A program made the position numbers and the translations under genes. A stretch of 64,000 nucleotides of DNA from Cycas panzhihuaensis (Eukaryota > Cycadophyta): the NCBI GenBank assembly GCA_023213395.1, contig CM041465.1, positions 19,034,001 to 19,098,000 on the forward strand, read 5' to 3'. Positions 56,446 through 64,000 of this stretch are shown in pieces. The notes under the pieces are model-generated. The model made no database searches and was not told where the DNA came from. It was given only the letters and a program-made list of their open reading frames with translations. Each line of letters starts with the position of its first letter. The stretch's first letter is position 1.

Positions 56446-58081
56446 ATGATTTGAAAAAGGAAAAAGAAGTGAAACAAAAGCAAATAACTCCAGAAGCAAT
56501 ATAATCTTGTTCAAATATTACCAAGAAATCTGTAATCGAGATAATTATAGAAATAATTATCACAATTCCTTTAAATACACTATAAACTTGGTGTATATAT
56601 CAATTAACTTGTATTGTATTGATTGCACCCATATATACATCATACGATCAACGTAGGTAGTCACTCCAATATTGACACCGCTGATAAGCGATCAACACCA
56701 CATCATTTAGATGTAGTTATAATGTATCAAGTCAATGATCCAACACGGATTCATTTAATGTTGTACTCCAAAAAATAATCTACGATTACGAATCAACAAA
56801 CATTAACAACGATTCACAGAAATAATGCCTTGAGATCAAGTAATTATAGTCTAAGTTCACACCGTTGAACGTTCGCATTCATATTAATTAACAGCTTATT
56901 TTTCATCTTACCATTCATGTTGTGTTGATCAATAAGACATCTTCATTCAGCTTATGGAATTCTCTATCACTGTCTTCTATTTTTGGGGGATTGTTACCTC
57001 TACATCTTACTCATTATCATCACATTCTGCCCATTCACATGATTTCTACCTCCGCGTGATTGCTACCTCTACTCAATCTGTATTGATCTCTCAATTAAGA
57101 TTTTAAGTGGCTGGTGGAATCAATTTAAAGTACACATTCATAGTAATATATTACAAATTATTTGACATATCCGCGTTAACATATCCATATATAATTAATT
57201 GACACTCCTGAACATACAGTCGTATTTACTAATTGCAGATGCCATTCCATCTTCCCTACATCATTCTACGTGTTATCTGATCTTTGTCCCTTCCGTGCAT
57301 CCATTTTTTCATCCCTGTTCTGTGTACTTCTTTTGTCTCATTTCATTTTGCTTATTCATCCTTTCGTTTGTTTCATTGTGTCCATCATGTTGTCCCTTAA
57401 TTCATTATACCATTATGTTAAGTATATAAAAGACACCCATTATTACCATATAACATAACATCACCCTTAGTGTTATTACATATTAAGTTACTACCCATTA
57501 TTAACTTATAATATAACATCACCCTTAGTGTTATTATATATTAAGTTACCACACAAAATACCTTCTTTATATTATATATATATAAACGACCTTAACAAGT
57601 GTTCATTATAATATTGAAAGGGTATATTTTTATTGCATTAATCTTTTACTAACACATTTGTTATTTCATAAATTATTTCATAATACTGTGATAACATTCT
57701 ATTAAAAAATATTTATGTTTATTCTATTAATTACCTATAAAAGTCACTTATATGCCATATCTATAATCCTTGATGGTCATAATATATATTAGGCAATAAT
57801 TTTAATTGCCCATTAGACATCTAATTTACATTTCCTTCTAAATCACTCTACCACATTCAATTAATTGATAACCCTCAAATATTGAATAGTTTGCCAAATT
57901 TTTCTTATGCATATGAGTGCCACTAACTTGAGATATCTCAAGTGGTGTTAAGTGAAGATTGGAATATTATTTTGTAGTGTTGTAGTTTTACTCATTACAA
58001 GATATTTATACATCAATAAAGGAAGGCAAATTGTGATAATAGAAAAAGAGTACACTATCTAATTTTGTTAGTAAACCAAAC
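56446..58081 (+). other. Element E leader, with a tandem duplication
   Basis: A 1.6-kb leader without coding signal. Two 58-bp direct copies lie at about 57434-57491 and 57492-57549 (shared core ATAACATCACCCTTAGTG). Confidence 0.75.
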
Positions 58082-59770
58082 ATGATAGACAAGCATTGGA
58101 GTCATACCTATTCTGTTATTAAAGTGATGAATATTGAAGATATGGTAGATAATACCATCCAAAAGGATATCGTTGAATCGATCACTCAAGCATTCCATGA
58201 AGCAGTCCATACATCAAACGCACTCTTAAATCATACATTACACCAAATCTTGGATAAATTGATAATCATAATAACAAGTAGGAAGGAAGACATGATTGTT
58301 CCAGATTCAGAGGATAAGGTAATAAGTTGGTAGTCTCATATTAGGAATCAGACTATTAAAAAATATTCTAATCCCTAGATGACTCCAATTAATACTGAGA
58401 ATGAAGCTATTAGAAAATACCTTAATGAGTATCGCAATTTGAACCCTAAAGAACAGAAGATAGTGGGTTTTCAAGCATACTTCAACTACTTACAAAGTAT
58501 TCAAACACAAAAAAAGAAAAAATTAGAAAAGATTACTATACAACATTTCAGTATGGAGCAAAAATCACATGATCCGAGAGTGTGGATACAACAAATGGAA
58601 AACTATTTCCGCTTAATGGAAATTAAGTCAGCAGATCAAGTTCTATTAGCCACCCTACTCATGGATGGGATAACGTGTGAATGGTGGCAGTGTCTTGAAC
58701 GAACCTATTTTCGAGATCAATTACCAACCTAGAAAGAATTTGTGCATTTATTTATTGAGCAATTTGAAACCATATCTAATCGCGATTATTATTATGAGTT
58801 ACAAAAATTAAAGCAAATTGGTTCTGTGGAAGAATATAGTGCAACATTCACATGGTTAAGCTATGTGTTGGAAGATATTCTGACTAATTGACTTATCCAG
58901 TTATATATAGATGTTCTGATAATAGAGATCCAAGCTAATGTTAAAATTCAAGAACCCAAGGACCTTAACAAGGTAATATAATTAGCCAAAATACATGAAG
59001 ATAAACACAATGTCTTAGGCAAAATAGGCATAGATCTCTATATTCCTCCACCTAGTCAACATGATCTTTTACCAAGTATTTAACATAGACATGTATCAGT
59101 TAACCTGAATTGACCTACTAAACCAATCATTCAAAAAATAAAAACAGAGCAAGAAGAGTTAAGAAGAAGAAACCTATGCTTCAGATGTGAGGAGAAGTGG
59201 GAACCTAGGTATAGATGTCAAAAGAACTAGTTATATACAATTAGACTACTGCTAGATGACAATATTGATGAAGAAGAACAAGGATCAGAAAATAATCAAG
59301 GAAATTATTATAATGCAGAACATTAAGAGAGCTACAGTAATCTCGAGGTTGACCATCTGCAAATGTCACTATCATTTATGAGCAGTTTTAATTAATCAAA
59401 TACCTTAAAATTATGGGGATCTATAAAAAATCAAGTTGTAACAATCTTGATAGATTCATATAGCACACATAATTTTATAGATCAAAACTGTGCACAACAA
59501 CTGAGGCTATTCCCATTAAGGACTCATTTTCACGTCATTGTTAGAGGAAGACAGGTAATCTCTGGCCAAGGTATAATGAAGAACCTTAAACTCACGTTAG
59601 ACAACATCAATATTATAGAAGATTTCTACGTCGTTGAGGTACGATGTGTAGATATTGTGTTGGGCAGTCAATGGCTCAGTGCACTTGGAACCTTTGAAAT
59701 GAATATTCATGAACAATTTATGTGATTTAAGAAAGATGGAAGAATCATTACGTTATTGGGAAAGAATTGA
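58082..59770 (+). pseudogene. Element E Gag-protease, one frame with premature stops
   Basis: All pieces share one frame (start ATG 58082). Gag core: DPRVWIQQMENYFRLMEIKS, ATLLMDGITCEWWQCLER, FVHLFIEQFETISNRDYYYE, LQKLKQIGSVEEYSATFTWL. Zinc-knuckle region NLCFRCEEKWEPRYRC (about 59168-59215) of the CxxC...H.C type seen in chromovirus-like gag, with His changed to Tyr. Protease: TILIDSYSTHNFIDQ (about 59440-59485; usual DSGST has Gly changed to Tyr), VVEVRCVDIVLGSQWLSALG (about 59630-59690). About ten in-frame stops, no frameshift; most fit single transitions. Inactive. Confidence 0.87.
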
Positions 59771-59996
59771 ACAAAACTAAAATCATATCACGCAAGGATC
59801 AGGGTGAAGAAGTTAAGAAGCAACCATAATCATTCCAAAAACACAGCCGAGGTTTTCAGCTCAAAGAATCTTGCAATAAATACCTACAACATCCATCTAA
59901 TCTCCTAATGGATTCTACTATAATGAAGGACAACATACATTTAACTGCAATCATTCGACTATATTTCGTAGGAAAAACATCTTAAGGGGGAGGAAT

Positions 59997-60250
59997 TGTT
60001 ATGAACCTCCTTAAAGAGATTAATTAATTGATTGTTAAATGAATAGGTACTATTGAAAGGACATAACCTACTATAAAAGGGCCCAATATGCATATAAAAT
60101 TGGTCCCAAATGTAATATGGACATCATCTAACTTTTATTAATCAAACACAATCTTTTGACTGTTTATCAAATCAATTACTCTTGTGCTCACGTGTGTGCT
60201 CTTTTGGCAATATGGTGATTGGGTTCTGGTTGCGAACAAGGTTCGTAACA
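59997..60250 (+). repeat. Element E 3' LTR
   Basis: TGTTATGAACC...GGTTCGTAACA, 254 bp, differing from the 5' LTR at about 15 positions, mostly transitions and 1-2-base gaps. Confidence 0.95.
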
Positions 60251-60517
60251 AGCGAGGTTGGGACCTCGCAACATAGGATGAGGAGGAGATTGGGAGGTAT
60301 ATGGTCCTAAGGTGAGGGAATAAGTGGTCCAGGAGAGGATACCCTATGAGGGTATGGTGGTCTCACATATCCATTGTATTATAGATTCTGATAGAGGAAA
60401 GCTTCTAACCTTCAAGGGGTCCCCTATCACAAATAGATGCATGATTGTACATGCCCCCTACAAGGATTCTAGCTTCCTTAGGCATATGGTTTTATCACTT
60501 TCTATTATTATTCATTT

Positions 60518-60521
<4 letters not shown>

Positions 60522-60575
<54 letters not shown>
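60522..60575. repeat. (TG)n(TA)n compound microsatellite
   Basis: About 13 TG units followed by about 13 AT units inside the D spacer. The matching part of B has a short ATGTATATATATG. Confidence 0.96.
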
Positions 60576-60589
60576 GGGGCTACATTGGT

Positions 60590-61260
60590 ATCCCATTTTG
60601 ACATATTGTGCATACTTTATGGATTAGGGATATATGGATGTAGAGACCATACCATAGATTGATTTATATTCTGTTATGTCATGTATATATAAATTCTTGT
60701 AGCTAGGATGCTTTCTTTTATGAAACATGCACTCGCACTAGGCACACACGATCACCCTATACAATAGGTGACCTCGCATAAGACTAGGCTGAGGGGATTA
60801 TGCATGTCCCTTAGATGGGACATGGGGACCCTACCAAGAAAGTAATAAGGTAGGTACAGATACCCCAAGGAACAATAAAAAAGTGTGATACAAATTATCC
60901 TTAAGGGCTTTTCTAAGTAGTGACTTATGCTCATGAGAAAAACTAAGTCGCGTCCTTGGATGGAACCCTAACCACAAGTGTGGGAGCAAATTGATATAAA
61001 TGAATAATTACTGATATACACACAAAAGGTAGGTGCTTTGTTGTTGAACGGAAGGCTAGGCAGTTCCTTCAGAAAGGGTCATGGCTTCCTCATCAACACA
61101 TGAAGTGACCCAAGATCTAGACACACATTGCGCCTCAAATGTAAAGGCATATTGAAGCATGTGGGAAGTAGTTTAGGCTTAGTTTAGAGCAAATGTAGGG
61201 TGTCCATTTTACTCAAATATAGAAGGGATCATACATATAATTTCTTTAGGAATTAGTTAT
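60590..61260 (-). other. Element D spacer between antisense gene and integrase, with decayed hairpin unit
   Basis: Minus-strand blocks match C and B: the AACCCCATTTTGACATAT region (about 60583-60605), CATGTATA...TAAA, and GTAGTTTAGGCTTAGTTT (about 61166-61183) for GTAGTTTAGGCTCGTTT of the hairpin unit. Not coding. Confidence 0.55.
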
Positions 61261-61264
61261 TTAT

Positions 61265-62480
61265 ATCCTTATCAAATTAAGTCCTTCCAGCATCACTATC
61301 CTATACGCACCATTATAGAGACTAATGAGAATGATGAAAGGTCCCACCTATTTTGGGCCAAATTTAGATAAGCGATTATGGATGTACTCAAGCTTGAGGA
61401 CTTGGTCCTAGGGTTGAAAGGGTAAGGGCATAGATATTTGTCATATATCCTTTATATCCTATCCTTCAAGGCAAGATTTAATTATTATGCTGCAAAGTGC
61501 TTCTCATATAAGGCCTCAAGGTCTAGGAGGTAGGCTTAGCGACATAACTTCTCATCGAAGAGACCCCCGAGAGAAACTCTCAAAGAGGGGATCTCAACTC
61601 CTAAGTGGAGGACTACTTCGATCCCATACATAAGGTAGAATGGGGTCATTCATATTGCAATACGATTAGAGTTACGACATGCCCATAGGATGAAATGGAG
61701 CTGAAGGTGTCAATCCCTTTGGGATTGGGCAATTATCTTCCTTAAAATGTTGATAAGAGTTTTATTAAATGATTTAATTTGGTCATTGGCATTGGGGTAG
61801 TAAGTAGATGAGGTCTTATGAGATATCTTGAATTTCTCACAAAGTTCATCCATCTCTTTGTTGCAAAAAGGAGTGTCATTATCTGTGATTAGGACATTTA
61901 GGAGCCCAAATTAGCAAATAATATGTTGGTAAATAAAAGTGGCGATTATCTTACTAATAGTAGATGATAATGGGATTGCTTTAGCCTATTTGGTAAAGTA
62001 TTTTGTTGTGGTTAAGATAAACTTATATTGCAATGATAAAGGTAAAGCGATGGTTCTGATGAGTTGTAATCCCCATTGTGAGAAAGGCCATGGGGAGATA
62101 ATAGGATGGAGGTCCTCAGAAGGCAAGTGGATGATGTTAGCGTGTTCTTGGAACCTGTGACAACATTGTGCATAAGCATGGGCATCCTTAAAGAGGGATA
62201 GCTAATAGTAACCCATGCAGAGGATCCTTTAGGCCATGGATTGGCCCCCAAAATGGCCTCCACAAATGCCACTATGACATTCATGGAGGATTTGGTTTGC
62301 TTCATCAAGGTTGATGTAATGGAGGACTTTGTCAAAAGATCTCTTATATAACACCTCCTCTATGATGAAGTATTGCAAGCGACAGCTCTAATGTGTGAAT
62401 TTACCTTATCGTTAGTGTTAGGAGGATATCGTTGCTAGGTGAGGTGTTGTATAATATCCCCATACCATTTACTATCTTCT
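61265..62480 (-). pseudogene. Element D integrase remnant
   Basis: C-terminal block near 61265-61420 (LKLEYIHN..., NGAYRI-like), core near 61640-62100 and zinc-binding region near 62150-62280 align in DNA with C (for example GGGGTCATTC, GCCCATAGGATG, TTGACAATGTTGATAAGAGT-type stretches, and the CCAAAATGGCCTCCACAAATGCC block). Many stops and frame breaks. Domain order as in C. Confidence 0.8.
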
Positions 62481-62489
62481 AATGGATGA

Positions 62490-63010
62490 GGGGACAAATC
62501 TTGGGGGGCCAGGATGGGCTCATCAAGTAACAAATCATTGACTAGAAGGCTTGAGAGATTCAGGATGGGGGTGTCAACTAGTTGCTCAGTGACTGCCATT
62601 TCCTTCTTTAATTTTTTGTTGATGATTTTGAAGTCATATTCTTTGAGGAGGATAGCCTATTTACTCACCCTTATAGTCAAATTAGATCGAGTCAAGAGGT
62701 ACCTCCACGAATCAGATTGGATGATCAAATAGGTGGTGTTTCTAAGAAGGTAATGTCTAAACTTCTTAGTTATGGGGACCAAGGATAGACATTCCTTTGC
62801 AATAGGAGGGTAGTTTAACTCAACTACCACTAATGTGAAGGTGATGAAATATATAATTCACTCAGTCCTAGAATCATCTTCTTGGGATAATATAGCTCCT
62901 AAGGACTAATTGGTAGCTAAGGTATATAGAATGAATGGGCAATCAAAGAGACAGGGTGCTAAGATAGGGGCAGAACTAAGGCTCTTTCGAGCTCTTGGAA
63001 TGCCTCCTAG
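62490..63010 (-). pseudogene. Element D Ty3-type RNase H remnant
   Basis: Aligns with A 1160-1620: the block around 62780-62990 matches DESLGAMLAQEDD and FDRPFVLYTS in decayed form. No intact motif. Confidence 0.7.
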
Positions 63011-64000
63011 GCTTTAGAGGACCATATAAATAGGGCCTCCTTCTTCAGAAGGTTAGTTAGGTGCTTGGCATTTATGGAAAAGTCTACCAAAAAATGCCTT
63101 AAGAAACCCAACCTACCTAAAACTGACTTGATTTGATATTATATTTTTGGGGGAGGCACATCAAGAATAAATTTGACTTTGTTAGGGTTAATTTGGATCC
63201 CTTGTTTAGAAATAGGAAAACCCAAGAGCTTGCTGACGATCATGGTAAACATGCATTTGAGTAGGTTCAGGCTAACATGGTATTTGTAGCACCTCATGAA
63301 AATAATACGTAAGTCCACAGGGTGATTGGTCCTCTTGTGGGATAGGCCCATCATGTCATCCATGAAAACCTCAAGGTTTTTGTTTATGAGGTTATAGAAG
63401 ATGAATTATATTGCCCTTTGATAGGTGGCAACTACATTCTTTAATATGAATGGTATTGCCTTATAGGCAGACATGCCTCACATGGTAGTGAAAGCCATCT
63501 TATGATAGTCTTTAAGGGATATTTGGATCTGCTTATATCTGAAGAAGTCATCCATTAAGTACATGACTTCAAAGCCTATTGTTTGATGAATGATTTAATC
63601 AATAAATAACAAGAGGAAGTTATCTTTAGGACATATGTTGTTTATGTCCCAGAAATCAACATAAATCTGAATTGTCCCATTTCTCTCAGCGATGGGAATG
63701 ATGTTGGATACCCACTTGGGGTAATCGATGGAAGTAATTAGCCCTACATTTAGGAGCTTCTCTACTTCCATCTTTACTACAATAGAAAGTTTAAGATAAA
63801 GAGGACATTATTTTTACTGCACAGGGTGGGCACCTAGAATAGTTGTAAGGTTATGAGTAACAATAGATGGATTTATTCCCTTTATGTTTGAATAGTCCCA
63901 TGTGAAGACATCACAGAACTCTTGGAATAATAGGATGTATTCTTCTATTTCTTTAGGGGTACACTCTGCCCTAACCTTGATGAATTTACCAAGTACAAGG
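63010..64000 (-). pseudogene. Element D reverse transcriptase remnant
   Basis: Minus strand 63363-63139 reads MDDMMGLSHKRTNHPVDLRI, then KYHVSLNLLKCMFTMIVSKL, LGFPISKQGIQINPNKVKFI, with the catalytic Asp pair and the LGF/ISKQGI palm-thumb blocks of Ty3 RT. Upstream, 63600-63420 aligns with the A MDGFSDYNQI to QRAMHFIFHD region. It runs off the right edge. Confidence 0.85.

Larger units (their letters stand above)
56175..60250 (+). mobile_element. Element E: 4.08-kb gag-protease-only LTR retrotransposon
   Basis: LTRs 56175-56430 and 59997-60250, PBS TGGTATTAGAGCC (56433-56445, initiator tRNA-Met), gag-protease frame 58082-59770, polypurine tract AAGGGGGAGGAA (about 59984-59995). Target duplication AGCGA is exact at 56170-56174 and 60251-60255. 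RT, RNase H and integrase are missing. It resembles the TR-GAG type of plant non-autonomous elements, but with a protease. The insertion site is inside exon 2 of the D antisense gene. Confidence 0.93.
51077..64000 (-). mobile_element. Element D: old Tat-type Ty3 element, 5' part outside the window
   Basis: Minus-strand order: RT (64000-63010), RNase H, integrase (to about 61265), decayed hairpin, spacer, antisense gene on the plus strand (55300-56169 plus 60256-60300), archaeal-type RNase H (54740-54190), 3' LTR (from about 53690 down). E is inserted in the antisense gene, and C at or within the 3' LTR. It is strongly AT-shifted compared with A-C, as expected from old methylated DNA. Confidence 0.88.

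Noticed and set aside
1-64000. Host genes, tRNA, rRNA or organelle inserts
   Set aside because: No intron-exon gene model outside the retroelements, no cloverleaf or rRNA-like stretch, and no chloroplast or mitochondrial signature was recognised.

Overview
The window is land-plant nuclear DNA from a large, repeat-rich genome. It is made almost entirely of nested LTR retrotransposons. I found no host gene, rRNA, tRNA, CRISPR array, bacterial operon or organelle sequence. The plant attribution rests on Tat-type Ty3/gypsy polyproteins with a second (archaeal-type) RNase H, Ty1/copia remnants primed by initiator tRNA-Met, a plant-mobile-domain-like protein, and GT-AG introns with plant-type branch sites. 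I cannot name the species.

Layout, left to right. (1) 1-8970: element A, a minus-strand Tat-type element (integrase, RT/RNase H, protease, gag, PBS, 2.56-kb 5' LTR), cut by the window edge. (2) 8971-about 23180: older AT-rich sequence holding a decayed D-family LTR (plus strand), Ty1/copia RT-RNase H remnants (11.8-12.7 kb and 20.4-20.6 kb), a decayed plus-strand Tat element D2 (RNase H at 16.2 kb, 3' LTR from 17.54 kb), and an antisense copia gag with a PBS/LTR junction (21.1-23.2 kb). (3) 23189-36709: element B, a plus-strand Tat-type element with two 2.55-kb LTRs, gag and protease, no RT or integrase, a downstream RNase H, and between them a gene on the opposite strand. (4) 37521-39454: element F, a 1.9-kb non-autonomous minus-strand element with LTRs, PBS and a perfect target duplication. 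(5) 40817-51071: element C, a 10.26-kb minus-strand relative of A with a perfect 5-bp target duplication and a deleted RT. (6) 51077-64000: element D, an older minus-strand Tat element cut by the right edge. (7) 56175-60250: element E, a 4.08-kb plus-strand gag-protease-only element inside D, also with a perfect target duplication.

How the parts work together: A-D share the order LTR-PBS-gag-PR-RT/RNH-INT, then a hairpin spacer, then an archaeal-type RNase H, then the 3' LTR. In B and D the space between integrase and the second RNase H also carries an antisense gene. It has its own TATA box, a conserved intron (GTGAGA donor, CTRAC branch site, TGGCAG acceptor) and a conserved arginine/glutamate-rich coiled-coil exon. 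In B it starts with a plant-mobile-domain-like region; D lacks that region and its last exon is interrupted by E. C lacks the whole module. This spliced antisense passenger gene is the most interesting system in the window.

Caution: the young elements A, B and C differ from each other mostly by short indels clustered in CG-rich patches, while neighbouring AT-rich stretches stay nearly identical for over 100 bp. Many apparent frameshifts may therefore be sequencing or polishing errors at methylated CG-rich DNA rather than real decay. E, by contrast, decays by point-mutation stops in one unbroken frame.
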